Part shown: positions 1 to 11,498 of the stretch, in pieces
How positions within the stretch are numbered: position 1 is the first letter of the stretch
How the letters are laid out: every line of letters starts with the position of its first letter
NCBI RefSeq assembly: GCF_048569485.1
Contig: NC_134357.1
Coordinates: 361,161,024-361,225,023, forward strand
Length of the DNA: 64,000 nt
Direction: 5' to 3'
Origin: Anomaloglossus baeobatrachus
Taxonomy: Eukaryota; Chordata; Amphibia; Anura; Aromobatidae
Notes under the pieces: generated by a model
Told to the model about the DNA's origin: nothing
Databases searched by the model: none
Seen by the model: only the letters and a program-made list of their open reading frames with translations
Position numbers and translations under genes: made by a program

Positions 1-333
1 GTGGTTTTGTTGTGCCAACAATTTTGTCTGTTCCATTTTTGTAGTAAATAAATTTTATATTATATATTTCTCCTGTTGACAGATTCCCTTTTTAATTTGT
101 AAACTTGTGATTCTAAACACATTTCAGGATAATAATTTTTAAGAAAAGCGCCTCATCCACACTTTTAATCCATAATCTATGCTACATATGTATGTAAGTG
201 CATTAAAACACTGAACGCTGGTTTGCAGTGTTATTTCGGTTCTTTTCTGGTCCATGTCACTTGAAAACAGAGTAAGTGGTTCACAAAGGGGTTTGTGTGG
301 ACCAGCTGTTGCTCTCTGAATGTAGCCTCCCTC
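1..333. other. AT-rich flank, no gene seen
   Basis: No coding exon, RNA gene or complete repeat was recognised here. It is ordinary AT-rich intergenic sequence upstream of TP53INP2. Confidence 0.4.
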
Positions 334-974
334 TTAAAGGGAACCTGTCAACAGTTTTTTGCCCTATAAGCTGCGGCCACCACTGGGCTCTTATATACAG
401 GATGTTAGAATGCTGTATATAAGTGCCCAGGCCGCTGTGTAGAACATAAAAAAATACTTTATAATACTCACTTAAACCGGTCGCTGCGGTGGATGTGGCT
501 CAAATGGGCGCCTTCGTCCTCCAATGCCGGCACCTCCTTTTTCGGCCATCTTTGTCCTCCATTTTCTGAAGCCGCGGTACATGACGCGTCCGACGTCGTA
601 CACACTCGCCAGCATTGAGGTTCTGAGCAGGCGCACTTTGATTTACCCTGAGCAGGACAGATCAAAGTATTGTAGTGCGCATGCGTGGGACCGGCGAGTG
701 TGTATGACATAGACCAGTCATGCACACAGGCTTCAGAAGGAAAACGAAGATGGCCGAAAGAGGAGGCGCCGGCACCGGAGGACCAAGAAGCCCATATGAG
801 CCACATCCACCACAGTGACCGGTTTAGGTGAGTATTACAAAGTGGTTTTTTTTTTTATGTCCTACACAGCGGTCTGGGCTCTTATATACCGTATGTTAGA
901 ATGCTGTATATAATGGCTCACTGTCGGTGGCCGCAGCTTATAGGGCAAAAAACTGGTGACAGGTTCCCTTTTAA
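334..974. repeat. Palindromic miniature transposon with TTAA ends
   Basis: The ends read AAAGGGAACCTGTCA and its inverse, each beside TTAA (334-337 and 971-974). The inverted similarity continues inward for over 120 bases (for example GCCCTATAAGCTGCGG against CCGCAGCTTATAGGGC), so the element is a fold-back type with no coding capacity. It belongs to the same terminal group as the elements at 40774, 41776 and 44514. The superfamily (piggyBac-like or Kolobok-like) is inferred from the TTAA target only. Confidence 0.8.
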
Positions 975-1356
975 TGACCACAGATATACACTGGGAAAGA
1001 AGCACTGCACATAGTAGTAACCCCTGTTTGAGCCTGCAAAGCTGCAGAGTGGTCACTTGGGAACAGACTGGTGAAGAAACTAGAGAAGATGGCAAACAGT
1101 AGGTATTTTAGTACATTTTGAAATGCACACACCTCATTGCCAATTTAGCTGGTGACAATTCAAGAACAATATACTGTATGTTTGCAGCCCAAGAGCTCAT
1201 AAAAATTCAAAATTGCACTTGGTTTTGTAGTAGAAATGGGCACCTGTTAAGCCATACAGATTGCACCAATGATATGTCTTCCCGATTCAATGCTTTCATG
1301 AAAATGGCAAAATGCCTGTTTTACCCTTTATACCAAAAAAGATTTAGTGGAAATTA
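975..1356. other. Intergenic, no gene seen
   Basis: Short spacer between two miniature elements; nothing recognised on either strand. Confidence 0.35.
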
Positions 1357-1754
1357 TAGGCTATGTGCCCACGGGATATTAAGCCTGCGGATTTATCTGC
1401 GGAAAAGCCGCGGATTTTCCAGATTCGCAGGTTTCACCATGCACAGACCATCCCCATGTTATCCTATGGGACATGTGGAGTGCTGTGTCCAAGCTGCGGA
1501 TACGTGATGCTGTGGAATATGCTGCGGATGTCCCTCAGCTGCATGTAATTGCATGTCAATTCTTTCAGCAGAATTACCTGCGGAACTCCCGGCCCTCCAC
1601 TATGGAGATAGAGGACGGGACTTCCGCAAGTAAGTCGCATGAATTTCCGCAGCTATTTCGCTGGACTACCCCAGCTAAAAATAGCTGCGGATCCGGTGAG
1701 CAGCTGCGGGAAACCTGCGGCCGTACCTGCGAGCTCCCATGGGCACATAGCCAT
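1357..1754. repeat. Miniature inverted-repeat element, AGGCTATGTG group
   Basis: Left end AGGCTATGTGCCCAC and right end GGGCACATAGCC are inverse copies. The interior is rich in TGCGGA and TCCGCA words that pair across the centre. The same terminal motif recurs at 29745, 42459 and 50905. Non-coding. Confidence 0.7.
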
Positions 1755-2079
1755 AGGATTCATACTGAGAAATATTGAACGCGTTACTTTTCTATTATAT
1801 TGTCACATGAGGAAAACAGTCTGTTGTGATCAGGTGGTGCCCACTGCCTATCCAGAGGTTTTATTGGGTTCTGATTGGACCACCTATTTAAAGAACCATT
1901 TTGGATGCAGGGTTGAGGTTTCAGTGAAGGTTGGCGGATTTGGTGAGTTGAATAATTTCGCCATTCAAATGAGATTTGCTATTGGGCAGTACAGGCATAA
2001 GACATCCGTTCCTACCTCTGCAGTCAGCCATAGTGCCTACATGTATTGTCGTCAGTTAACGTTGTGTTTCTTGTTGCAG
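1755..2079 (+). other. Region just upstream of the TP53INP2 start-codon exon
   Basis: Includes a pyrimidine-rich tract ending in TTGTTGCAG at 2071-2079, a good 3' splice site. The start-codon exon therefore probably begins at 2080 and a non-coding first exon lies further upstream; GGATTTG followed by GTGAG near 1937-1948 is one possible donor. No promoter could be placed. Confidence 0.35.
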
Positions 2080-2231
2080 GGCTATTTCATCCAAGCCATA
2101 CAGAAGTCTCATGTTTACAAATCCTCAAGTAGGACTCTGCTGACCCAACCACGCAACGTCGCACGCCTGTTTACACCCCCTCCGACTTCCACTTTCATTG
2201 CCTCCATCAGTCTCCAAGGTTTGCATCAGCC
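2080..2231 (+). other. TP53INP2: TP53INP2 5' UTR part of the first coding exon
   Basis: Begins after the acceptor TTGTTGCAG and runs to the start codon at 2232. The limit is inferred from the splice signal alone. Confidence 0.45.
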
Positions 2232-2349
2232 ATGTTCCAACGCTTGACCCGACTGTTCTTCAGCGAGGGACCAGCCAGTGATCCCATAGAACCAAAAGCT
2301 TTTGTATCAGAGGAGGAAGATGACGGCTGGTTAATTATTGATATCCCAG
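2232..2349 (+). CDS. TP53INP2: TP53INP2 coding exon 1 (start codon, LIR motif)
   Basis: Encodes the first 39 residues of tumour protein p53-inducible nuclear protein 2 (DOR), a protein that shuttles between nucleus and autophagosomes, binds LC3/GABARAP proteins and coactivates nuclear receptors. The exon starts MFQRLTRLFFSEGPAS and ends in the acidic block EEEDDGWLIIDIP, which contains the LC3-interacting core WLII. The human protein has MFQRL...EVDGWLIIDLP at the same place. The exon ends in phase 1 (CCAG followed by GTAAGG). Together with 14620-14929 and 15163-15418 it gives 684 bases, a 227-residue protein plus stop; the human protein is about 220. All three junctions keep frame. The assignment is firm because the LIR block, the MDESWFVTPP block and the basic C-terminus all appear in order. 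Confidence 0.95.
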
Positions 2350-2726
2350 GTAAGGAGTGCACTATAACAGGATAATTTTCCACAGCCCTATTTCAACTGC
2401 TTAACATTTCCTCCGTTAGCGCAATTAACATTCCTTGAGTCATTCTCCAGAGGTCTGCCTTAAATTTAGCCCTGGACGCTGTGTGTCTGCTCTCAGGCAC
2501 ATGATATTTTGTTATGGAAAAAGGTCTAAGGGAATAACTTTGTATCTCTGTTTCCAGGCAGGGATTCATTTAAAGGCCCAGTGGCACTTGCTCCTCAGCC
2601 TGCAGTAGAAGCTACATAGAGTAGCAATAGTTACCATTAATTGTTGAATATTTCCAAAATTTCTTCCACTGCACCTTTTAGTAGACTTGCACAAATAATT
2701 TCAATAGCGGCGAAAGTATGCATCAT

Positions 2727-3170
2727 TTAAAGGGAATCTGCCACCAGTTTTTTGTCACCTAATCTGAGGTTGGTATAATGTAGAGGCAGAGACCCTGATT
2801 CTAGCAATGTGTCACTTATTGGACTGCTTAGTGTAGTTTTGATAAAATCACTGTTTTATCAGCAGGAGATTAACACTAGAGAACTAGTAACACTGCCACT
2901 AGTCAGGCATATTCATGAGCTCTGTATAACTCCGCCCCCATCACTGATTGGCAACTTTCTGTGTACACTGTATATGGGCAGAAAGCCTCCAATTAGTGGT
3001 GTGGGTGGGGTTACACAGAACAGGATTCAGAAAACTGGTAGATATGCAGCAGATAAATCAGATTTTATCAAAATGATAGCAAGTAACTCAGTAAATGATC
3101 CACTGCTGGAATCTGGGTCTATACCCCTATATTATACTGCATTCAGTAGCAAAAACTGTGACAGAACCCT
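2727..3170. repeat. Older TTAA-type miniature element
   Basis: Left end TTAAAGGGAATCTGCCACC. The right arm (about 3050-3170) is a diverged inverse of the left arm, sharing ATAATGTAGAGG-like and GATAAAATC-like words, and it ends near ACAGAACCCT. More decayed than the copy at 334. Non-coding. Confidence 0.65.
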
Positions 3171-3955
3171 GCGAAAAGAGAACTTCACTCCCATTTCCCA
3201 GGTTCTGCATCAAAAAATTAAAATTGCTAGAGTAACTAAAAATGTGTTACTTTGTTTTAATGCCCTTTAAATTGCAAGCAGATTGGAGGAAGTTCCCAGT
3301 CCTAAGACCCCCTCCCCATTAGCCATCGGAGAAGTGCGCAGCTTAGGTAATGGCAGATAGCCCCTGCCTGAGTGCGCACCCAGAGCGCGGCACCGACTCA
3401 ATAGAAAGCATAATGCTCTGCTAGCGCAAATATGAATGGATAGCAAATGCACCGGCTAAGTGTACAAGTGAATAATTGCTTCTCAAAGACCCACCCCACA
3501 GAGCAGTAGTTCCACGTACATTGTCCATTATCAAAATTTAATAGTATGATTATATAATTATAATATATAATTTTTTTAGCATAAATAGCAATCTGTTTGT
3601 TATGCAAGCAGAAACTTTTAAAATTAGATTGAGAACACATTTTGGAAACACCTGTGCACAGTGAGGATGGAGATCTGTATTCTGACATCATTCCTACCAT
3701 CATGCTAATCAGCTCTGCTCCTTATTAGCGCTCAAACCTATGCAAATTCTGTCATGTGGCGTGAAGCCGCAGCCACTGCAATCAGCTTACTATTTGCCTG
3801 AGCTGCAGAACCTGCTAGGAGCTGATATCCTGGACTTGGAGACAATGAAGTTAAAATAGGCAACACAGTTTAGTAATTCTGACATCCTACTGTTTTTATT
3901 AATGAATCTATATCACAGATTCCCCCCCCCTCCCAAAAAAAAATAAATCTATATG
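3171..3955. other. TP53INP2: Intron sequence, no gene seen
   Basis: Ordinary intron DNA up to the target site of the LTR element, with a C-run followed by an A-run at about 3921-3945. Nothing coding recognised. Confidence 0.4.
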
Positions 3956-3960
3956 CTTTC

Positions 3961-5064
3961 TGTCACAAACCACCGGGGGGGGGTCACTCAGAAATCCCCC
4001 GCGCTGGCTACCAGTACGTCACAATCGGGGGGTAACAAGTGGGGGTCACCCCTCCTTTATACCTCCCGACCGACAGACAGAGCACGTGACGCGCTCTCTA
4101 GCGCCCCTCTTATAGTCAGGCCAATTATGGAATTGCCCGACAATAAGCCAGGAGGCCGCTATACTACTTATGCCGATTATTGAAGGGTCCCCGGTGAGAG
4201 TAAGGTATATATTCCCCCGACCTCCGCGGGCGGAATATATAAAATCTCCCCGAATCTCACTGGCCTCCCCACAATAATCCTTGGCACAATTCGCTGCCAC
4301 CAACCGATTTACGGTAACTATTAGCCGAACACACAGACGTGGGATTCAAGATCGAGATAACAGAACAGCCCAAGATTAATTATATAATTTAATCAGCCTA
4401 AAGCACACTAGAAACTACAATATATACAATAGGGAATCTACAGAATATACATATGTCAGAGTACAGTTACAGATAAAGCATGGTTTACAAACAGGTATGC
4501 AATTCAATCAGTTACCTTGTGCGTCTGGCCACAGGGGGGCGCTGTAGACCAGGTTTCCAGGAACTCCCACAGATGTTTCCTACACGTGACCCCCAGCGAA
4601 AGAACACTGGAAAATGGCCGAAGTAGGGTTATCAACCTGGGCAAATCCAGGTCCCCTCCTACCTTCGTGACCTCAGAGGGAGCACTGCTCCACCCCTGGC
4701 TGGAGTTATGGACAAAATCCACAACATGGAATATGGCCATAACTTGGCCTGGGAGCGTCGTAGGCGGACGCCAATGCTCTCATTGTGACAGTTATGAATT
4801 TAGCTACAGAATGAGAGGTTTCATGACTTGTCTACTAGTTCCATAGCCTTGCTAATGAGATACAACTCTTGTTACAGGGTGACGGCAGGGAGTCATCCTG
4901 TGTCCATTGTTCCCACACCACCTCATCTCCATATCACAGGAGATGGCCATGGGATTTGTTGCTAAACCAGTTGTGTGAAGGAAAGGGGGGGTGACACCAG
5001 GAGAGGGCTTCCTGACATACTTGAATATCATGATTTATCGTCATATCTCCGGATTTACCTCACA
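3961..5064 (-). repeat. LTR of the Gmr1-like element (3' LTR)
   Basis: Runs TGTCACAAAC to TTACCTCACA on the + strand. It pairs with 10397-11498, from which it differs by one substitution (AGCCAGG against AGCAAGG) and two bases in a G-run. As the element is on the - strand, this is the downstream LTR. Confidence 0.95.
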
Positions 5065-5077
5065 CCTCCCCCCTTTT
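5065..5077 (-). other. Polypurine tract of the Gmr1-like element
   Basis: On the - strand AAAAGGGGGGAGG lies directly against the 3' LTR, where plus-strand DNA priming normally starts in LTR elements. Confidence 0.75.
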
Positions 5078-7700
5078 GAGGGCGCTAGGGGGCAGCACAC
5101 TCCGGTGTTCCCCCGTGCGCCCGTCCGCGACCTCTCCTTGTCGGGACAGCCCGTCTGCGTTACCGTGGTCACGGCCCCTTTTGTGGCGAATGGTGAAGTT
5201 GTATTGCTGGAGCGCAAGGCTCCATCGCAACAATCGCCCATTCGTCCCAGAGACGGTGTGCAACCAGCTGAGGGGATTGTGGTCCGTCTCCACGATGAAG
5301 TGGCGCCCGTATAGATAGGGTTGCAGACGCTGCAGGGCCCACACTATGGCCAGGCACTCCTTCTCCATTGTGGAATAGGCCACTTCCCTCGGTAACAGCT
5401 TCCGGCTCAGGTACAAGACTGGGTGCTCTTGGCTCGCAGAGTCCACCTGGCTGAGCACCGCACCGAGGCCGAAGTCACTGGCGTCGGTCTGTACTACAAA
5501 CGGCCGCGTGAAGTCGGCTGCCTGTAGCACGGGCGGGCTGGACAGGGCGTCCTTTAGGGCCCGGAAGGCTGTCTCGCAGTCCATTGTCCAATCGACTGCA
5601 GAGGGCAGCTTCTTCTTGGTGAGGTCCGTCAAGGGCTTTGCCAGGCTACTATAGCATGGAACAAACCTCCTATAGTACCCAGCGGTCCCCAAGAAGGACA
5701 TCACCTGCTTCTTGGTCCTGGGGGTGGGCCAGGATGCGATGGCCTCCACTTTCTCAGGCTCGGGCTTCAGTGTTCTCCCGCCTACCCGGTGACCGAGGTA
5801 CTGGACCTCGCTCATGGCCAGCTGACACTTTCCCGGCTTGATGGTCAAACCTGCCCGGTGGATCCGCCTGAGCACCTGTGCTAGATGCTCTAGGTGGTCC
5901 TCCCAGGTGGGACTGAAGACGGCAATGTCATCCAGGTACGCGGCCGCGTACCCTTCAAGTCCCTTGAGCAGGGTGTTGACCATCCGCTGGAAAGTGGCAG
6001 GGGCATTCCTCATCCCGAATGGCATCACCGTGGACTCGTACAGTCCAAATGGGGTAATAAAGGCAGAGCGTTCCCTGGCCTTGCGAGTCAGGGGGATCTG
6101 CCAATATCCCCGGCTCAGATCCATGATGGTCAGGTACTGAGCCCCGGCCAACTGATCGAGCAGGTCATCGATGCGTGGCATTGGGTACGCATCGGCGACC
6201 GTGACCGCATTGAGCCCCCTGTAGTCCACGCAGAACCGAGTGGTTCGGTCCTTCTTAGGGACGAGGACTACAGGCGAGGCCCAAGCGCTGTTGGATGCCT
6301 GGATCACCCCCAGCTTCAGCATCTCGTCAATCTCCTGGCGCATGTGTTGCTGCACCTCCAGGGAGACCCGATATGCTGAACGCCGGATCGGGGGATGATC
6401 CCCAGTGTCCACGTGATGGACAGCCAAGTCAGTCCTTCCGGGCTGGTTGGTAAACAACCCCCGGAAGGGGAGGAGGGTGGCCCACAGCTGGGACCGTTGG
6501 TCTTCCAAGAGCTGGTGGCCAACCTCCACATCCTCAATGGATCCGCCTGCCCTAACCTGGGCTAGCATATCCAAGAGGGTTTCCGCTTCTCCCTCCTCGG
6601 GCAGGTTGCACACGGGGAGCGCACATGCCTCCCGCTCATGATGTGCCTTCATCATGTTCACATGGAAGGGCTTCCGCCTTCCACGGGCAGGGTCCAGGGT
6701 GACCAGGTACGTTACAGGGTTGAGCTGCTGGTACACAAGGTATGGGCCTTCCCAGGCTGCCTGAAGCTTGTCCTGTGGTACGGGGACCAGTACCCACACC
6801 TTTTGACCCACTTGGTAGGTCCTCTCACAAGCGTTCTGGTCGTACCAACGCTTCTGATCGGCCTGGGCTTGAGCCATATTGTCGTGTACCAGTTGCGTCA
6901 AGGCCTGCATTTTGTCCCGGAAGCGCATGACATACTCGATAACCGACACTCCAGGGGTGGCCAAATCCCCTTCCCAAGCCTCTTTCACCAGAGCCAGGGG
7001 GCCCCGCACACGTCGCCCGTACAGGAGCTCAAACGGTGAGAATCCTGTTGAGGCCTGTGGAACCTCCCGGTAAGCAAATAACAGGTGTGGGAGATACCGC
7101 TCCCAGTCACGCCCATGGGAGTCGACCAACATCTTAAGCATCTGCTTTAAGGTGCCATTGAACCGCTCGCACAGGCCATTAGTCTGTGGATGGTACGGGC
7201 TGGCCACCAGATGTCGCACCTGGACTTGCTTACAGAGGGCCTCCATCAGCTGGGACATGAATTGGGTCCCCCGGTCAGTGAGCATTTCCTGGGGAAAACC
7301 CACTCGGGAGAAAATCTCCAGCAATGCGGTGGCCACCTTGTCAGCCCGAATGGACGACAAGGCCACTGCTTCTGGGTACCGGGTGGCATAGTCCACTACC
7401 GTCAGTAGGAAGCGTTTCCCGGAGCTGCTGGGGATGGCCAGCGGGCCGACCAGATCCACAGCCACCCTCCTGAAAGGCTCATCGATGATTGGCAGAGATA
7501 CTAGTGGGGCTTTGGGGCGTGGCCCCGCCTTCCCCACTCTGACAGGTTTCACACGAACGGCAGTAGGCAGCCACATCGGCCCCCATTTTTGGCCAGTAGA
7601 AATGCTGGTTTAACCTGGCCTTGGTCTTAGCGATCCCTAGGTGTCCGGCCATCGGAATCTCATGTGCGATCCGCAACAACTCCGTCCGGAACGGATAGGG
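5078..7700 (-). CDS. pol part of the Gmr1-like element: integrase, then reverse transcriptase, then RNase H
   Basis: On the - strand the first part is an integrase. An HHCC zinc finger (GHLGIAKTKARLN and CRSCETC, about 7540-7660) is followed by the catalytic core, with Asp in VDLVGPL, Asp in LTDRGTQF and Glu in TNGLCERFN (about 7460 to 7150). Reverse transcriptase follows, with RFCVDYRGLN near 6230 and the active-site motif YLDDIAVFS near 5935. RNase H comes last, with TDASDFGLGAVL near 5490 and ending close to 5080. The family copies RNA into DNA and inserts it. The integrase-before-RT order defines the Gmr1 group. No chromodomain was noticed. The part looks nearly whole. Confidence 0.93.
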
Positions 7701-8579
7701 TACCACCAACTGTCGGTCCCTGGGCCACGCCTCCGGTGAACCCTGCTGGACCGTGGCCCGGTACAGCCGTCCTTGGTCCCAGACCACTCGCTCCGGGTCC
7801 GAGTCCGAGGGAGGCTGTGCCGCCTGCTCCTTAAGAGCTTTCAGGCTGTCGTCAGCTTCTAACGCTGCCTGAAACCCCTGACTAGATGTGGCCAGAATCG
7901 ACGAGACTGTCACATCTTCAGTCAGTACCCCGGGACCTGTGTCCTGGCCTCCACCTGACTCGGCTGCCACTTGGTCAGAAGGGGAAGAGCTATCGGACCT
8001 CCGGGAGGCCCCTTGGCTTCCAGCACTCCCACTGCGGGTGACAGCGGCCACAGCCGCTGCGACCGTGGGTCGTGCCTGCTCCTCCTCCGTTCCTGACCAA
8101 GTCGCCGGTTCAGGCAGACCTACCTGGCTTCCTGACACCCCGGTTGTGGGGGAACCATGCACCGAGATCTTACCTGGGAGCACTTCCGCTCCTGGACCGG
8201 CCCCAATCTCACCTGCCTGTTCCCCTCCTGCAGCAACAGAACCCCGCTGTGAAATCTCTGGGGACCCCACATTTGCTGTGGTAGCCCCCACCCCACACAC
8301 TGGTCCTCCCCCTGCAGCACCCTGCTCTCTGCTTATCCCTGCAGAGGGCAACAGATCCCAGCTCACAGGCTGGTTACTTGTAGAGGCATTGTCACACCTT
8401 TCTCTGACCCCCTCCCCTGTCACAGCGGCAGCTGTGTGTGTGTCTATGGTGTCTGTGCAAGCAGAAATATCAGAGTTCACTCCCCCCTCTCTCACATCAT
8501 TCATAGATAACACATTAACATTGTCAGGAGTCATGTCCGTACTGGCTGAAGGTTCAGCCCTTGGTGGGGGCCCAAACTG

Positions 8580-10271
8580 GGAGGTTATCTGCCCCAAATC
8601 TGTCCCAAGTAGCACGTTTGCGGGGATCCGATCAGTTACCCCCACCTCCCTCACCCCTCGCCCTGCGCCCCAGTCCACATAAATGTCAGCAACAGGCAGC
8701 GCCGGGTCAATGCCTCCAATCCCGGAGACAGCGAGGGTTTTTCCAGGGATCAAGTCTTGGGGGGACACCATCTCAGGCCGCACCAGAGTCACCTCCGAGG
8801 CGCTGTCTCGCAGTCCTATGGTCACAGACCGGCCGACGGTGACAGGTTGGAAGCTGTCCAGGGACCTACCACCACCCCCACCCACACAATACACCTTGGG
8901 CGGCCCTTGGGACGGGGACGGAGCCGGGGCCTTGGGACGCTGAGGGCACATGGCCTTGAAGTGTCCAGGTAGGTTGCACTGGTGGCACCGTCTTGGTTCT
9001 GCCACGGGCCTGGAGAGGGGAGTTGAGGGGGACACCCCCTGCAGTCTAGGGGCAGGTGGGGCAGTCGCAGAGTTCATCTTACCCCCTCTCCAGGTGCTGC
9101 TGGTGGCTGCTCTCCTGGCTTCAGGAGCCCGATTGTTGGTGTAGTCATCGGCCAGGGCAGCTGTAGCCGTGGACCCCTTTGGCTTCTGGTCTCGGATGAA
9201 CTGGCGGAGATCCTCAGGGCAGTTCCACAAGAGTTGCTCCGTGATGACCAAGTCCAGGATCTCTGGTCCGGTGGAAAGCTGCAGGCCTTGGGTCCAGTGG
9301 TCGGCAGCTCGGGCAAGTGCCCGCCGGTGGTCAGCCCAGGAGTCCTTTGGTCCCTTCTGCAGGGTCCGGAACTTCTTGCGGTAGGACTCCGGAGTGAGGT
9401 TGTACTGTTGGATCAGGGCCCGCTTGATGGTGTCGTAGCCCTGATCTGCCTCAGCAGGCAAGTCCCCAAGGATATCCAGGGCCTTACCCCTTAAACGGGG
9501 GGTCAGGTATTTGGCCCACTGGTCCTTGTCCAGATGGTGCTGCAAGCAAGTCCGTTCAAAAGCAGTCAAGAAAGAGTCCAAGTCTCCATCCTTCTCCAGC
9601 ACTGGGAAGTCCTCAACACGGACCTTTGGAAGTTTGGTGTCTTGAAGGTCACGTGTGGCTGATGAGGGCCGGAGCTGAGCTAGCTGCAGCTGGTGGTCCC
9701 GGTCTGCCTGTTGCCGTCGCTCCGCAGCCTCACGCTCTGCCTGGCGCTCTTCACGCGCTGCCTGCCGCTCCGCAGCCTCACGCGCTGCTTGCCGCTCTGC
9801 CCTGCGCTCTGCCAGGAGTCCCTTGTAGCCCTCCTGGTCTCCAGCCTGGAGAAGGGCCATAGCCATTTGAAGAAGGCTATCCGAGCCTCCCAGGCTCGGT
9901 GGAATGGCACGTGGTGATCTGCGGCCCGCTGCGGAGCCTGGTGATTCACTGTCCATTGCAGAGCGGAGGGCTGGCATCTGGCTCGTTGAGGACCCTTGGG
10001 TGAGCTGCTCCTCATCTTGTCCATAATTGCCAGCTTGTGCGCTGTCCTCTGCAGAACGGTTTTCTGGCGTCGAGCTCCTGGAGGACTCGTGGGCAACCTC
10101 CTCATTACTGCCCACAGCACCGTCCTCCCTCTCTTCGGGTCCTGCTTTAGCATTGGCCAGTTGCATAGCTCTGCTCCTGGTGCCATCAGCCATTCTTGCA
10201 GACTTTTGGTCACTGACACAGAACTGACACCTGATGCCTCCACACACCTTACAGTATCTGCACTCTGACAC
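8580..10271 (-). CDS. gag and protease part of the Gmr1-like element, with SCAN-like capsid
   Basis: Starts MSECRYCKVCGGIRCQFC, an unusual Cys-rich N-terminus. Residues about 146-205 are a charged A/E/R/Q-rich stretch with strong coiled-coil character. Residues about 210-290 (EDFPVLEKDGDLDSFLTAFE) look like the N-terminal half of a gypsy capsid. Residues about 293-378 match the SCAN pattern, with ESYRKKFRTLQKGP, then EILDLVITEQLL and CPEDLRQFIR. A CCHC zinc knuckle (CHQCNLPGHFKAMC) lies at about 429-442 (8946-8987). An aspartic protease follows at about 480-562, with RDSASEVTLV around the active Asp and VLLGTDLG at the far end. A long low-complexity linker then leads into pol. The protein would form the particle shell and bind the RNA. 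Confidence 0.9.
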
Positions 10272-10377
10272 TCTAGTGTTGAGCTAGTCTGAAGACCCCA
10301 GCAGCCACAGCTGCTGCAGGCAGTCTTTAGTGTCTGGGAGTATGGGTCTCACACTCACACACACTATTATCTCGATC

Positions 10378-10396
10378 CCACCGCTTGCCACCAATA
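10378..10396 (-). other. Likely primer-binding site of the Gmr1-like element
   Basis: On the - strand TATTGGTGGCAAGCGG directly follows the 5' LTR. TGGTGGCAAGCGG fits the usual TGG start of a tRNA-primed site. The tRNA was not identified. Confidence 0.55.
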
Positions 10397-11498
10397 TGTC
10401 ACAAACCACCGGGGGGGTCACTCAGAAATCCCCCGCGCTGGCTACCAGTACGTCACAATCGGGGGGTAACAAGTGGGGGTCACCCCTCCTTTATACCTCC
10501 CGACCGACAGACAGAGCACGTGACGCGCTCTCTAGCGCCCCTCTTATAGTCAGGCCAATTATGGAATTGCCCGACAATAAGCAAGGAGGCCGCTATACTA
10601 CTTATGCCGATTATTGAAGGGTCCCCGGTGAGAGTAAGGTATATATTCCCCCGACCTCCGCGGGCGGAATATATAAAATCTCCCCGAATCTCACTGGCCT
10701 CCCCACAATAATCCTTGGCACAATTCGCTGCCACCAACCGATTTACGGTAACTATTAGCCGAACACACAGACGTGGGATTCAAGATCGAGATAACAGAAC
10801 AGCCCAAGATTAATTATATAATTTAATCAGCCTAAAGCACACTAGAAACTACAATATATACAATAGGGAATCTACAGAATATACATATGTCAGAGTACAG
10901 TTACAGATAAAGCATGGTTTACAAACAGGTATGCAATTCAATCAGTTACCTTGTGCGTCTGGCCACAGGGGGGCGCTGTAGACCAGGTTTCCAGGAACTC
11001 CCACAGATGTTTCCTACACGTGACCCCCAGCGAAAGAACACTGGAAAATGGCCGAAGTAGGGTTATCAACCTGGGCAAATCCAGGTCCCCTCCTACCTTC
11101 GTGACCTCAGAGGGAGCACTGCTCCACCCCTGGCTGGAGTTATGGACAAAATCCACAACATGGAATATGGCCATAACTTGGCCTGGGAGCGTCGTAGGCG
11201 GACGCCAATGCTCTCATTGTGACAGTTATGAATTTAGCTACAGAATGAGAGGTTTCATGACTTGTCTACTAGTTCCATAGCCTTGCTAATGAGATACAAC
11301 TCTTGTTACAGGGTGACGGCAGGGAGTCATCCTGTGTCCATTGTTCCCACACCACCTCATCTCCATATCACAGGAGATGGCCATGGGATTTGTTGCTAAA
11401 CCAGTTGTGTGAAGGAAAGGGGGGGTGACACCAGGAGAGGGCTTCCTGACATACTTGAATATCATGATTTATCGTCATATCTCCGGATTTACCTCACA
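10397..11498 (-). repeat. LTR of the Gmr1-like element (5' LTR)
   Basis: A 1102-base copy of 3961-5064. As the element is on the - strand, this is the upstream LTR and would carry its promoter. The target duplicate CTTTC follows at 11499-11503. Confidence 0.95.

Larger units (their letters stand above)
3961..11498 (-). mobile_element. Gmr1-like Ty3/gypsy LTR retrotransposon, young and nearly whole
   Basis: The element is 7.5 kb and lies on the - strand inside the TP53INP2 intron. It is flanked by a 5-bp target duplication CTTTC (3956-3960 and 11499-11503). Its 1.1-kb LTRs differ by about one substitution and the length of a G-run. Parts in order of transcription are gag with a SCAN-like capsid and a CCHC knuckle, aspartic protease, integrase, reverse transcriptase, RNase H. 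Integrase lies before reverse transcriptase, the reverse of the usual Ty3/gypsy order and the hallmark of the Gmr1 group of deuterostome elements. A purine tract sits beside the 3' LTR. The reading frames are long and open, with about one apparent break, so the copy looks nearly whole. The near-identical LTRs mean a recent insertion. No envelope gene was seen. Confidence 0.95.

Noticed and set aside
7888-8682. A 264-codon open frame on the + strand
   Set aside because: It is antisense to the protease-integrase linker of the Gmr1-like element; Pro/Ala/Ser-rich antisense of GC-rich coding DNA.
9680-10243. A 187-codon - strand frame overlapping gag
   Set aside because: An alternative frame of the coiled-coil coding region; low-complexity Arg-rich product, no domain.
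10378-10396. Naming the tRNA that primes the Gmr1-like element
   Set aside because: The primer site is plausible but I could not match it to a tRNA 3' end from memory.
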